Positions 36,274 to 43,691 of a DNA stretch of 43,691 nucleotides are shown here, one piece after another. Source of the stretch: an uncultured Verrucomicrobiota bacterium (GTDB lineage Bacteria > Verrucomicrobiota > Verrucomicrobiia > Limisphaerales > UBA9464); contig CAIJLV010000218.1 in NCBI GenBank assembly GCA_903821635.1, positions 1-43,691 on the forward strand, in the 5' to 3' direction. The position numbers and the translations under genes were made by a program. The notes under the pieces are model-generated. The model was given only the letters and a program-made list of their open reading frames with translations, was not told the DNA's origin and made no database searches. Every line of letters begins with the position of its first letter. Within the stretch, counting starts at the first letter, position 1.

Positions 36274-37617
36274 TCAGGGCAACTGCTGCAACCGGAGTCG
36301 CCGGTATTCCATCTGGCCGACGTCGCCTTCGAGGCCGATGGGGCCGCGGGCGGGAACCTTCAGGGCCGCCTCCAGCACCTCTCCGTTGCAAGTGCAGTGT
36401 GCCACGCCGTCGCGGACGGTGACTTCGATTTCATTCCACCCTTGGGGCCGGTAGCGCTGGAGGTTTTTGTAGGGACCGGCGAGTGGATAATCGCGACATT
36501 GCAACTGGGGTTCGCGAATGAAGATGCCGCTGTCGGCGTTGGGCAGGGCGCGAAACTCCAGCCGCAGCACAAAATTCCCGGCGAATTCAGCCGCGGTCCA
36601 CAACTGTTGAATGCGCCGACCTTCCGGCGGTGGCATGACAATGATCCGGCCATGCCGGGCCACGTAGCGGCCATCGGAGCTGCGCGTGAGGCCATCGAAG
36701 TTCACCGGCGCCGTCACCACCGGCCACGGCGGGGCGTTGGGATCCGCCTTGCGCCAGCCTGCCGCCGCCTTGAGATCCGCCGGCGGCGTGACGCGGAAGC
36801 CCCAACCCGTCAAATCGCGGCCGTTGAACAGGCTGACGAAACCCGGCTCCGGCGTGAACGGATCCGGTTCGCGTTCGAGGAACCCCAGCGTGCTGAGCAC
36901 CGGGCGCAACGCCGCCGCCCACTTGGCGTAGCCCGCGGCGTTCGGATGCAGCCGGTCGGGAAATTCGGACGCCAGCGCGTCGCCTTGGGCGTCGGCAAAG
37001 AGCGGCCACGTTTCGACGAGCAGGGTGTGGGCGTCGCCTTTGATCGCGGCGGCGTAGAGTCGGTTGAGCGCCTTGATCTGGTCCGCCGGCCGGCGCTGGG
37101 CGGTCGCGCTGGGAAAGACCTGCGAAAGAACGATGGGCAACTGCGGATTATGCCGGCGCAGGGCGGCCAAAATGAGTTTCAGATTGCCCGCGATGGTTTC
37201 GACCGGCGCGCCCTCTTCGAGGTCATTGGTGCCGATCAGCAGGAACACCGCGCTGGGCGCCAAGGCCAGCACGTCTTCCGGCAGACGAATCAACACGCCG
37301 CGCGTGGTGTCACCGCTGATTCCACGGTTGGCGACTTTGACGCCGGGAAAACTGCCGCCGAGATCATCACCCCAACCCTGCGTGATGGAGTCGCCCAGAA
37401 AAACGACGGCGTGGCGGTCACGCTCCACTTGAGCCGCCCACTCGGTGCGCTTTTGTAACCAAAGCTGACGAAACCAATCGGCCCGCCGAATCGGCCCGAC
37501 CCCAGGCAGTCCGTCGTCGGAGGTGGGCACTTGGAACCGGGACTCAGCTTGGGCGAGCGCGGCCCAACCGAACGCAGCGGCGGCGAGCAACAACAGCAGG
37601 GGACGAAGGGCTTTCAT
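36274..37617 (-). CDS. SGNH/GDSL hydrolase fused to a DUF1080 domain
   Basis: A 447-residue exported protein from ATG 37617 (signal peptide to about residue 25). The first half is an SGNH esterase: block I FLGDSIT with nucleophile Ser77, block II NRGISGDTT, block III GTND with Asn131, and block V DRLHP with Asp221 and His224. Residues from about 259 to the end form a DUF1080 domain (3-keto-disaccharide hydrolase type, jelly-roll), with FVSLFNGRDLTGW, the segment NADSGIFIRE and GWNEIEVTVRDG. The likely role is removal of acyl groups from, or binding and cleavage of, a polysaccharide outside the cytoplasm. Substrates of both halves are unknown. It lies 127 bases after nadA on the same strand; a functional link to nadA is unlikely. 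Confidence 0.92.
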   Translation of the reverse strand: MKALRPLLLLLAAAAFGWAALAQAESRFQVPTSDDGLPGVGPIRRADWFRQLWLQKRTEWAAQVERDRHAVVFLGDSITQGWGDDLGGSFPGVKVANRGISGDTTRGVLIRLPEDVLALAPSAVFLLIGTNDLEEGAPVETIAGNLKLILAALRRHNPQLPIVLSQVFPSATAQRRPADQIKALNRLYAAAIKGDAHTLLVETWPLFADAQGDALASEFPDRLHPNAAGYAKWAAALRPVLSTLGFLEREPDPFTPEPGFVSLFNGRDLTGWGFRVTPPADLKAAAGWRKADPNAPPWPVVTAPVNFDGLTRSSDGRYVARHGRIIVMPPPEGRRIQQLWTAAEFAGNFVLRLEFRALPNADSGIFIREPQLQCRDYPLAGPYKNLQRYRPQGWNEIEVTVRDGVAHCTCNGEVLEAALKVPARGPIGLEGDVGQMEYRRLRLQQLP

Positions 37618-37702
37618 GGGCAACGGGGGCGAGTCTGCCCAGCGCCCGGCCCGCGCCAAGCGCGGAGTGCGGCGGAACGTCAAAGTGGGTGCCCGGCCCC
37701 GC

Positions 37703-37737
37703 CCCAATTCAATTGGGCCCGGAGCCAGCGCGCTGGC
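37703..37737 (-). terminator. paired inverted repeats after nadA
   Basis: Just 3' of the nadA stop lie GCCAGCGCGCTGGC (37724-37737), a perfect 14-bp palindrome, and CCCAATT-C-AATTGGG (37703-37717). They could form stem-loops ending the nadA transcript, although no T-run follows. An operator for the GDSL gene is the other reading. Confidence 0.35.
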
Positions 37738-37744
37738 GCGCCCG

Positions 37745-38752
37745 TTACTGGGGCAGCGCCGAAATTTCGAGCATACGCTCAATCGGGCGACGGGCGCGTT
37801 GGAGAATTTCCGGCGGCAATTCGATCCGGGGCGCGAGGTTCACCATGCAGTCGTGCAACTTTTCCAGCGTGTTCAGCTTCATGAAGCGGCATTCGTTGCA
37901 GGCGCACCGGTCGGTCGGCGCCGGGATGAAGATCTTGTCCGGACACTCGCGCCGCAGCCGGTGCAACATGCCCGCCTCGGTCGCGATAATGATGCTCCGG
38001 GCCGCAGTCGCCCGGCACCACGTCACCATCTTCTCGGTCGAGCAAACTTCGTCGGCCAGCATCCGCACCGCCTTCGGGCACTCGGGATGCGCCACGATCG
38101 GCGCGTCCGGATACTGCTGGCGGATGCGGGTGATGGCGGCGTGGGTCCATTCGACGTGCACGTAGCAGTTGCCCTTCCACAGCGTCATGGGGCGGCCGGT
38201 CTGTTCCTGGACCCAGCCGCCCAAGTTTTCGTCGGGCACAAACAACAGGTCGCGATCCTTGGGGGCGTGGTTGACGATCTTCACCGCGTTGCCGCTGGTG
38301 CAAATGACATCGCTCAACGCCTTCACGGCGGCGCTGCAATTGATGTAGGTGACCGTGTAGAAATTGGGGTTGGTCGCCTGCAACGCGGCGAGCTTTTCCG
38401 CCGGACAACTTTCCTCGAGCGAACAGCCGGCGTCCCGATCGGGCAGCACGACGAGCTTGCCCGGGTTCAGAATTTTGGCGGTTTCCGCCATGAAATGGAC
38501 GCCGCAGAAGACGATCACATCGGCGTCGGTGCGGGCCGCGTATTGGGCCAACCCGAGCGAATCCCCGACGATGTCGGCGACGTCCTGGATCTCCGCCACT
38601 TGATAATTATGGGCGAGAATAACGGCGTTCAGCTTGCGTTTGAGCGCGAGGATATCCTGCGCCAGCGCGTCGAGTTTTGCCGGCGAGGGCACGGCCTGAC
38701 GAACCGCCAATCGCTCGACTCCCGGGGACATGGTTTCGGCACCCTTGAACAT
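37745..38752 (-). CDS. nadA: quinolinate synthase
   Basis: The enzyme condenses iminoaspartate with dihydroxyacetone phosphate to quinolinate in de novo NAD synthesis, using a 4Fe-4S cluster in the cytoplasm. The 335-residue length fits the family. Marks are VILAHNYQ near residue 45, VIVFCGVHFMAETAKIL, DRDAGCSLEESCP, TYINCSAAVKALSD, WKGNCYVHVEWT, HPECP, TEAGMLHRL and CACNECRFMKLNTLEKL. By comparison with known family patterns the cluster ligands are probably Cys110, Cys196 and Cys288. ATG 38752 is the first start; ATG 38731 is also possible. nadB and nadC are not in the window. It is divergent from the threonine aldolase-type gene with about 100 bases between them. Confidence 0.97.
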   Translation of the reverse strand: MFKGAETMSPGVERLAVRQAVPSPAKLDALAQDILALKRKLNAVILAHNYQVAEIQDVADIVGDSLGLAQYAARTDADVIVFCGVHFMAETAKILNPGKLVVLPDRDAGCSLEESCPAEKLAALQATNPNFYTVTYINCSAAVKALSDVICTSGNAVKIVNHAPKDRDLLFVPDENLGGWVQEQTGRPMTLWKGNCYVHVEWTHAAITRIRQQYPDAPIVAHPECPKAVRMLADEVCSTEKMVTWCRATAARSIIIATEAGMLHRLRRECPDKIFIPAPTDRCACNECRFMKLNTLEKLHDCMVNLAPRIELPPEILQRARRPIERMLEISALPQ

Positions 38753-38854
38753 GGGCGGAGGCTAAACGGCGCCGCGGGCCCGGTCCAATGCTCTTCCGCC
38801 AAGCCGGGTGGGCCCCGTTTTCGGCGTCCACGTGAACGCGATTGGGACCTGACG

Positions 38855-39988
38855 ATGGCCTTGCCAGCCGGCCGCCCCGTGACGAGCCTCCGCGAACTCT
38901 TTCGCAGCATGAGTTCCAACTCCCGCGTTCTTCCCGCCGATGGTCAGGCCCCCCCGTCCCGCCGGCATTTTGCCTCCGACAACTACGCCGGCATCGCCCC
39001 CGAAGCGTGGGCGGCGCTGGAGGAGGCCAACCGTGGTCACGCCTCCGCCTACGGCAACGACGCTTGGACCCAGCGCGCCGCAGACATGATTCGCGAAGTC
39101 TTTGAAACGCCGTGTGAAGTGTTCTTTGTCTTCAACGGCACGGCGGCCAATTCCCTGTCGCTTGCGCACTGCTGCCAAAGTTATCACAGCGTGCTTTGCC
39201 ACGACGTGGCGCACATCGAAAAAGACGAATGCGGCGCGCCGGAATTCTTCGGTAACGGCTCAAAACTCCTGCTGCTGCAGGGCGAAAATGGCCGACTGAC
39301 CCCCGCGGGCATCGAAGAAGCCGTGTCCCGCCGCACCGACATCCATTACCCCAAACCGCACGTCGTCTCCGTGACGCAGGCCACCGAGGTCGGCACGCTC
39401 TACACTCCGGGTGAACTCCGGGGGATCGGCGCAATGGCCAAGAAGCACGGCCTCCGTTTCCACATGGACGGCGCCCGCTTCGCCAACGCCGTCGCCGCCC
39501 TCGGTTGTGCGCCTCGCGAAATCACCTGGCAGGCCGGCGTCGATGTCCTCTGTTTTGGCGGCACGAAGAACGGGCTCCACGTGGGCGAGGCGGTCGTTTT
39601 CTTCAACCGCGACTTGGCTCGCGAGTTTGATTACCGCGCCAAACAGGGGGGGCAGCTTTGCTCGAAGATGCGGTTCATTTCCGCGCCGTGGCTTGGCATG
39701 TTGAAGGACGGCGTCTGGTTGCGCTACGCGGCGCAAGCCAACGCGATGGCGCGGCTGCTGCACGAACTCCTAGTCGCGATACCCGGCGTTAAAGTCTTGT
39801 TCCCGCAGCAGGTCAATTCCGTGTTCGTGGATCTCCCCAAGCCGGCGATCAAGGCCCTCTATGACCGCAGTTGGCTGTTCTACAATTTCATCGGCGAAGG
39901 CGGCTGCCGACTCATGTGCTCGTGGGACACCTCGGAAGAAGACGTGCGCGCCTTTGCCGCCGACCTCGCGGCAGTGATGCCGAAATAA
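38855..39988 (+). CDS. low-specificity L-threonine aldolase-type PLP enzyme
   Basis: The family cleaves threonine or allo-threonine to glycine and acetaldehyde using pyridoxal phosphate in the cytoplasm. From ATG 38855 the protein has 377 residues; ATG 38909 would give 359. I prefer 38855 because GGGA sits upstream at a plausible distance, though the first 35 residues precede the conserved RHFASDNYAG. Further marks are HASAYGNDAWTQRA, FVFNGTAANSL, HIEKDECGAPEF, FHMDGARFANA, and FGGTKNGLHVGEA, where Lys238 should bind PLP. A long open extension upstream to 37523 runs antisense to nadA and is not part of the gene. Exact substrate within the aldolase/beta-eliminating lyase group cannot be read from sequence. 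Confidence 0.92.
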   Translation: MALPAGRPVTSLRELFRSMSSNSRVLPADGQAPPSRRHFASDNYAGIAPEAWAALEEANRGHASAYGNDAWTQRAADMIREVFETPCEVFFVFNGTAANSLSLAHCCQSYHSVLCHDVAHIEKDECGAPEFFGNGSKLLLLQGENGRLTPAGIEEAVSRRTDIHYPKPHVVSVTQATEVGTLYTPGELRGIGAMAKKHGLRFHMDGARFANAVAALGCAPREITWQAGVDVLCFGGTKNGLHVGEAVVFFNRDLAREFDYRAKQGGQLCSKMRFISAPWLGMLKDGVWLRYAAQANAMARLLHELLVAIPGVKVLFPQQVNSVFVDLPKPAIKALYDRSWLFYNFIGEGGCRLMCSWDTSEEDVRAFAADLAAVMPK

Positions 39989-40054
39989 TCTCGCTGGCAG
40001 AGGCAGCGCGAGCCGCCTTGCCCGGCCGACGGTTAACTCCCTAGCTTCAGTCGC

Positions 40055-40987
40055 TCATTGGGCGCCACCCGCGGGTCCGCGTGGGGTGGCTGCCCACAGC
40101 CGCAAGGCGTGCCCGTAGACCGCTTGGGCTTCCGCACGAGTGCCGATGGCAAAACTGGTCACACCCTCCGCCCCCGGTGCTCGGCCCGCTTGGCGCACCA
40201 CCAACCAGGAGCCCCAGCCGACGCGGTGAATTTCCAAGCCGGTCACATTCGTGAAGGTCACACTCCACTCCGGCGGCTCCGGGCCAAACGATCCGCGGGT
40301 TTTGAAGTGCATCGCCGAGGACGTGAGGAACAGGTCCCCGGCCTGTGGCTGAGTCGGCCTTTTGCCCAGCCGCCGCCAAAAGCCTTGGCGGGCAAGCTTC
40401 GCGGCATCGAAATCGAGGTAGAGCTGCGCGGAATCGCGAAACTCCAGCGGCTCGCCGCGGAAGCTTTTCAGTTCCCCTGCTTCGCGCAGCGCCGCCGCCG
40501 CGGCCGATTGGTTTTGGCCGCCGTGTTCCGGCGTAAACACCTGCTGGGTCTCGGGCCGACTCATGAGGTTATCCGCCCCCACGGCCACCGCACGCACGCG
40601 GTTTTGGTCGTCGAGATCGATCACCAGCGCCCGCGAGCGAGTCAGCGGCCCCCCGACCGCGGAATACCCGCCACCGATGGCCCAATAAGCCCAGGTGCGT
40701 TCCCAACGATAGGCCACTTGGCGGCCGTCCAACGACACCTCATCCGGTTCCCCCAACCGCAGCAGCACATCCGCCAGCGATTCACCCGGTTTTACCGACT
40801 GGACCGTGCGCCGGTTGACGTTCAACCGCGTGCTGGCGTTGGGCCGGTGCAGCGGCGTGGGAATCACAATGCAGCTGGTCAGACAGAGCCCGAGCCACCC
40901 CCAGGCGAGGGCTCGGGTAAGCCTGCGCCGCGTGGAGTTATTGCACCACCACGAGCGACTGCCGTTGGAGCAATCCATGTTCATCAA
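40055..40987 (-). CDS. predicted lipoprotein with a BamE/SmpA-like segment
   Basis: A 310-residue protein with a lipobox LTSC at Cys39 after a basic, hydrophobic signal stretch (about 20-38). The start is ambiguous: ATG at 40987, 40984 and 40978 are all in frame. Residues about 65-95, VKPGESLADVLLRLGEPDEVSLDGRQVAYRW, have the G-x-s-x-x-e-V-l-x-x-l-G-x-P pattern of the SmpA/OmlA (BamE) fold, which in known cases helps outer-membrane assembly. The C-terminal half has no family I recognise. Its 5' end overlaps the previous small lipoprotein gene by 50 bases in another frame, so the two are surely cotranscribed and probably translationally coupled. Function is unknown. Confidence 0.8.
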   Translation of the reverse strand: MMNMDCSNGSRSWWCNNSTRRRLTRALAWGWLGLCLTSCIVIPTPLHRPNASTRLNVNRRTVQSVKPGESLADVLLRLGEPDEVSLDGRQVAYRWERTWAYWAIGGGYSAVGGPLTRSRALVIDLDDQNRVRAVAVGADNLMSRPETQQVFTPEHGGQNQSAAAAALREAGELKSFRGEPLEFRDSAQLYLDFDAAKLARQGFWRRLGKRPTQPQAGDLFLTSSAMHFKTRGSFGPEPPEWSVTFTNVTGLEIHRVGWGSWLVVRQAGRAPGAEGVTSFAIGTRAEAQAVYGHALRLWAATPRGPAGGAQ

Positions 40988-41288
40988 AGACCAAAACCAA
41001 ACTGCGGTTGACCCCGATCCAACCGACCTCCGACTGGGCGGCTCGTCCCCGGACCCAAAAACCCTGCTTCGGATCGCCCGCGATCCGGTAGGTAAGGATG
41101 GCGTCGCTTTGGAATACCGTGGCGGGTTCCCCCAGACGCTCCAGCACCTCTGCCCGCTGGGTAACCCCGGGGTTGAGGAACGACAGCAGCAACGGATCGC
41201 CCTTCAGGCCCCGTGGGGGCGAGGTCGCGCAGCCTACCCCGCCCCACAGGGCCAGCGCCAATATCCACCAGGCAGTCAAACCCTTCAC
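40938..41288 (-). CDS. small predicted lipoprotein with a BamE/SmpA-like segment
   Basis: A 116-residue protein with a signal stretch and a lipobox GVGC, Cys20. The mature part, GVTQRAEVLERLGEPATVFQSDAILTYRI followed by LVLVFDEHGLLQRQSLVVV, is close to the SmpA/OmlA (BamE) pattern of a turn, a helix ending in LGEP and short strands. The same LGEP segment occurs in the overlapping downstream gene, so the two look like diverged relatives. It is divergent from the small ABM-fold gene. The overlap of 50 bases with the downstream start is unusual for lipoprotein genes, which need an N-terminal signal there. Confidence 0.82.
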   Translation of the reverse strand: MKGLTAWWILALALWGGVGCATSPPRGLKGDPLLLSFLNPGVTQRAEVLERLGEPATVFQSDAILTYRIAGDPKQGFWVRGRAAQSEVGWIGVNRSLVLVFDEHGLLQRQSLVVVQ

Positions 41289-41491
41289 CAGCGCACTTTG
41301 TCGCGCTGCGAGCCCGCCTGTCGTCCCAAGGTTTGGCGCCTTTCACCCAAGGCTTGGGCTGGCTAGGCCAGTCGCGGGTGCTTTCGGCGCCCACGGCAGA
41401 GCACCAGTTCGCGCTTGCCGCCCGGTTTACTGCCCGCCCATATGATGCCCCGGCCACCGGTGAATCGGTGACCCTGACGACCCCAATATCC

Positions 41492-41854
41492 ATGAACTCA
41501 CTCGCCCGTTCCGTCAGCCTGCATCCCTACTTCAAGGTTCACGCCGGCCAACTGCCCGCCGTCCAGCGCCTCCTCCGCGAATTCGTCGCCAAGACTACCC
41601 GGGAGGAAAAAGCCCTCTATTACGAATTCACCGTGAGCGGCGACGTCGTGTTCTGCCGTGAGGCTTACACCGACGCCGCCGGCGTGTTGGTTCACTTGGC
41701 AAATGTCGACGCGGAGCTGAAGCAGATGCTGACGCTTTCGGAGCTCAGCCGACTTGAAGTCCATGGTCCCGCCGCTGAATTGGAGCAACTGAAAGGCCCC
41801 CTTGGCGGCCTCCAACCCGCGTGGTTTGCCTACGAGTGCGGGCTCCAGCGCTAA
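41492..41854 (+). CDS. small ABM-fold (antibiotic biosynthesis monooxygenase-like) protein
   Basis: A 120-residue protein from ATG 41492; the frame is open upstream to 41213 without homology-like sequence. It has the ferredoxin-like pattern of ABM-superfamily proteins: strand-helix (VHAGQLPAVQRLLREFVAKTTREEKALYYEFTVSGD), the strand VVFCREAYTDAAGVLVHL, and a later ELSRLEVHGPAAELEQLK. Members include quinol monooxygenases and many of unknown role. No cofactor motif is expected. It converges on the DUF2231 gene with 12 bases between stops. Confidence 0.75.
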   Translation: MNSLARSVSLHPYFKVHAGQLPAVQRLLREFVAKTTREEKALYYEFTVSGDVVFCREAYTDAAGVLVHLANVDAELKQMLTLSELSRLEVHGPAAELEQLKGPLGGLQPAWFAYECGLQR

Positions 41855-41866
41855 AGCACACGGCGC

Positions 41867-42463
41867 CTACCGGGGCCGCGGGTTCAACCGCCGAGCTTCG
41901 CGCCCCGAGGTTTCCGCAGGCAGGTCCGCCGTCGTCGGCATCACTTCCGATTGCCCCGGGGTGGCCGCGACGACCGTCAACAGGCTCGCCCCGCTCGGCG
42001 CCTTACCCTCCGCCCGGAATCGGCGGTTCTCCGTGGGCGAACCGCCGCGTGATCCGGTCAGAATCAGCAGGATGAAGCCCAAGCCGAGGAGACTGCGATA
42101 CGAGGACCGAACAAAACGCCGTTCCGGTGCCGGATAGAGCTGCCGGTGCAACCACCAGCACAGCGTGGACAGGGCCGCGACCGCGATTCCAAACACCTTA
42201 TGGAGTTGGAGCAATTGCGGGTCTAACCCTTCCTGAACCGCCCGGAGCAGCCCCAGGCCCACCACCAACCAAGCGACCACCGCGCCGAGGCCAAGCGTAA
42301 AACCCACCGCCTGCCGTGCGGGTTCACTCGGCCGCCGGTAAGCCCACGCCTCCAAGAGCACGGCGCACGTCAAAATTCCGAGCGGATAATGCAGCAACAC
42401 GACTTGGAACGGACCCATCAAGTTCGTCCAATCGCTTCCCAAAGTGGCCACCAACGCGTGCAT
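41867..42463 (-). CDS. DUF2231-like membrane protein
   Basis: A 198-residue protein with four membrane segments: about residues 17-40, 53-74, 88-106 and 124-138. The first contains HYPLGIL, like the H-[FY]-P motif of DUF2231, and the last ends LTGSRGGSPTEN, a variant of the TGHxGGxLTHG segment seen in verrucomicrobial and planctomycete members, in which the histidines may bind heme. Here both histidines of that segment are replaced. A 60-residue polar tail follows. The function of the family is not known. It is divergent from the epimerase gene. Confidence 0.8.
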   Translation of the reverse strand: MHALVATLGSDWTNLMGPFQVVLLHYPLGILTCAVLLEAWAYRRPSEPARQAVGFTLGLGAVVAWLVVGLGLLRAVQEGLDPQLLQLHKVFGIAVAALSTLCWWLHRQLYPAPERRFVRSSYRSLLGLGFILLILTGSRGGSPTENRRFRAEGKAPSGASLLTVVAATPGQSEVMPTTADLPAETSGREARRLNPRPR

Positions 42464-42566
42464 ACGGCAGCCTCAGACGCCGGTCGCCGGAAGCATCATC
42501 ACTTGAAGTTTCAGTTTATGCGGGGACTTGCTGGCCTGCTTTGACGGGGCATCGTTACCCCCGCCA

Positions 42567-43463
42567 ATGTCCAAACGCGTTCTCATCTGCGGCTGCGGTT
42601 ACGTCGGACTGGAGCTCGGGCGTCAACTCGTCGCCGCGGGCCACACCGTCTTCGGCCTGCGCCGGCACGCTGCCGCGGGACCCGAAATGCGGGCGGCCGG
42701 ACTCACGCCGTTAATCGGGGACCTGACGCAACCCGACGATCTGCGCCGCCTGCCCGGCGCCTTCGATTGGGTCGTCAACACCGTGAGCTCAACCCGTGGG
42801 GGCGCCGACGAATACCGCCAAGTCTATCTGAACGGAGCGCGGCAGCTCATCGCTTGGCTCCGCGACGCCCCGCCCACTCGCCTCGTCTACACCAGCAGCA
42901 CCAGTGTTTACGGCCAAACTGACGGGCAATGGGTCGATGAAACGGCCGCCACCACGCCCGACACCGAAACCGGCCGGCTTTTGGTGGCGACCGAAAACGA
43001 GTTCCTCGCCGCGGCGGATTCCCCGACCCTGCAACCCGTCGTGCTGCGGGTCGCCGGCATCTACGGCCCAGGCCGGGGCTACTTGTTCCAGCAATTCGTG
43101 CGGGGCGAAGCCCGGCTTCAAGGCACCGGCTCCCGTTGCCTGAACATGATCCACCGGGATGACGTCGCCGGCGCCTTGAGCACCGCGTTGGAGCGGGGAA
43201 TTCCCGGGCAAGTTTACAACGTGGTGGATGATGAACCGGTGAGTCAGTTCGACGTTCTGCATTGGTTTGCCGCCCAACTGGGCCGGCCCCTGCCCCCGGT
43301 CGCGACCGCTGCTGAAGCGGCGGGCCGCAAACGGGGCTTGACCGACAAGCGGGTCAGCAATCGCCGCCTCCGGACTGAGCTCGGTTGGGCCCCGCGGTAT
43401 CCGAACTTCCGAACCGGTTACGCGGCCGAGGTCGCCGCCGCCCAGAACAGCCCGGCGGCCTAG
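42567..43463 (+). CDS. NAD(P)-dependent epimerase/dehydratase family protein, YeeZ-like
   Basis: A 298-residue SDR-superfamily protein from ATG 42567; 13 residues upstream in frame are not needed. The Rossmann motif is VLICGCGYVGLELG at the start. Other segments are VVNTVSSTRGG, VYTSSTSVYG with the YGxxxG-like active-site area, VVLRVAGIYGPGRG, and MIHRDDVAGAL. The order matches extended SDRs close to YeeZ, whose substrate is unknown. The final TAG and the last codon's neighbour overlap the stop of the convergent gene, both using the palindrome CTAG at 43460-43463. Confidence 0.9.
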   Translation: MSKRVLICGCGYVGLELGRQLVAAGHTVFGLRRHAAAGPEMRAAGLTPLIGDLTQPDDLRRLPGAFDWVVNTVSSTRGGADEYRQVYLNGARQLIAWLRDAPPTRLVYTSSTSVYGQTDGQWVDETAATTPDTETGRLLVATENEFLAAADSPTLQPVVLRVAGIYGPGRGYLFQQFVRGEARLQGTGSRCLNMIHRDDVAGALSTALERGIPGQVYNVVDDEPVSQFDVLHWFAAQLGRPLPPVATAAEAAGRKRGLTDKRVSNRRLRTELGWAPRYPNFRTGYAAEVAAAQNSPAA

Positions 43464-43691
43464 CCGACCCGAAACGAAATCCGCTGGACCAATTCTCGGC
43501 CCACGACCGTTTGCAGCCGATCCAAAATCTCTTTCCGGCGATACCGCACGATCTCCGATAGCCAAGCACTGCTGTCCACGGCGACAAACAGCGTGCCCTT
43601 GACCAAACTCACCGGTTGGGCGTGGGCGGCAATGGTGGGATCAATGGACTGCTTCCAAACCAGCACCAACTGCGACTCAGCCATCTTCTGG
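43460..43691 (-). CDS. DUF721/DciA-like protein, C-terminal part
   Basis: The frame runs off the right edge of the window; an internal ATG at 43684 would give 74 residues, but two further in-frame codons are visible and the real start is probably outside. The visible part, VWKQSIDPTIAAHAQPVSLVKGTLFVAVDSSAWLSEIVRYRRKEILDRL, fits the DUF721 pattern of a helix, a VxxGxLxVxVxSSxWxxEL-like strand region and a basic helix. DciA, a DUF721 member, helps load the replicative helicase in many bacteria that lack DnaC. Assigning the gene to DciA proper needs the missing N-terminus. Its stop codon overlaps that of the epimerase gene. Confidence 0.8.
   Translation of the reverse strand, partial: QKMAESQLVLVWKQSIDPTIAAHAQPVSLVKGTLFVAVDSSAWLSEIVRYRRKEILDRLQTVVGRELVQRISFRVG

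Noticed and set aside
37523..38854. The open frame that extends the threonine aldolase-type gene upstream by 444 codons.
   Set aside because: It runs antisense to nadA and the GDSL start and has no similarity to an aldolase N-terminus.

Overview
The window is about 43.7 kb of high-GC DNA, apart from an AT-rich first kilobase, and it looks like a chromosomal piece of a verrucomicrobial bacterium. The best guess is the Pedosphaera/Limisphaerales side of the phylum. The reasons are two 'planctomycete-type cytochrome' (PSD1/DUF1549/DUF1553) proteins, one paired with a DUF1501 protein, a pseudopilin-like protein with an H...DG-type C-terminus, a GDSL-DUF1080 fusion, a propeller hybrid histidine kinase, and several very large secreted repeat proteins. 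This placement is inferred from gene content only. There is no rRNA, tRNA, CRISPR array, integrase or transposase that I can recognise.

Layout. Positions 1-1060 are AT-rich and carry one small lipoprotein. From 1.1 to 12.3 kb come a DUF2975 membrane protein, a 1131-residue membrane-anchored TPR/FG-GAP protein, diaminopimelate decarboxylase (lysA), two large TPR proteins and a pseudopilin-like protein. From 12.4 to 19 kb come a PSD1-type protein with a discoidin-like insert, pyruvate kinase, an MgtC/DUF4010 membrane protein and a tiny membrane protein. A 1334-codon hybrid histidine kinase fills 19.1-23.1 kb.

From 23.2 to 35.8 kb the minus strand holds a surface-protein cluster: two tandemly duplicated secreted proteins, a delta-60/Ig-like protein, DUF1501, a second PSD1-type protein and a TonB-dependent receptor. 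From 36.3 kb to the end the genes are mostly housekeeping or small envelope genes: a GDSL-DUF1080 fusion, quinolinate synthase (nadA), a threonine aldolase-type PLP enzyme, two overlapping lipoproteins, a small ABM-fold protein, a DUF2231 membrane protein, a YeeZ-like epimerase, and the end of a DUF721/DciA-like gene running off the right edge.

How they may work together. The 19-36 kb block reads as an envelope module: a periplasmic-sensing hybrid kinase, an outer-membrane receptor, PSD1/DUF1501 exported proteins, and three secreted proteins that share a C-terminal domain. Two of those genes carry the same 22-bp element, CCATACGTA-N5-ACGTAGGC, at the same distance from the start codon. This suggests common control by an unidentified regulator. 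A second unusual item is a 90-bp insertion, made of degenerate 7-bp repeats and bounded by 10-bp inverted repeats, sitting in frame inside the second PSD1 gene. Both are hypotheses from reading the sequence; no search was run.
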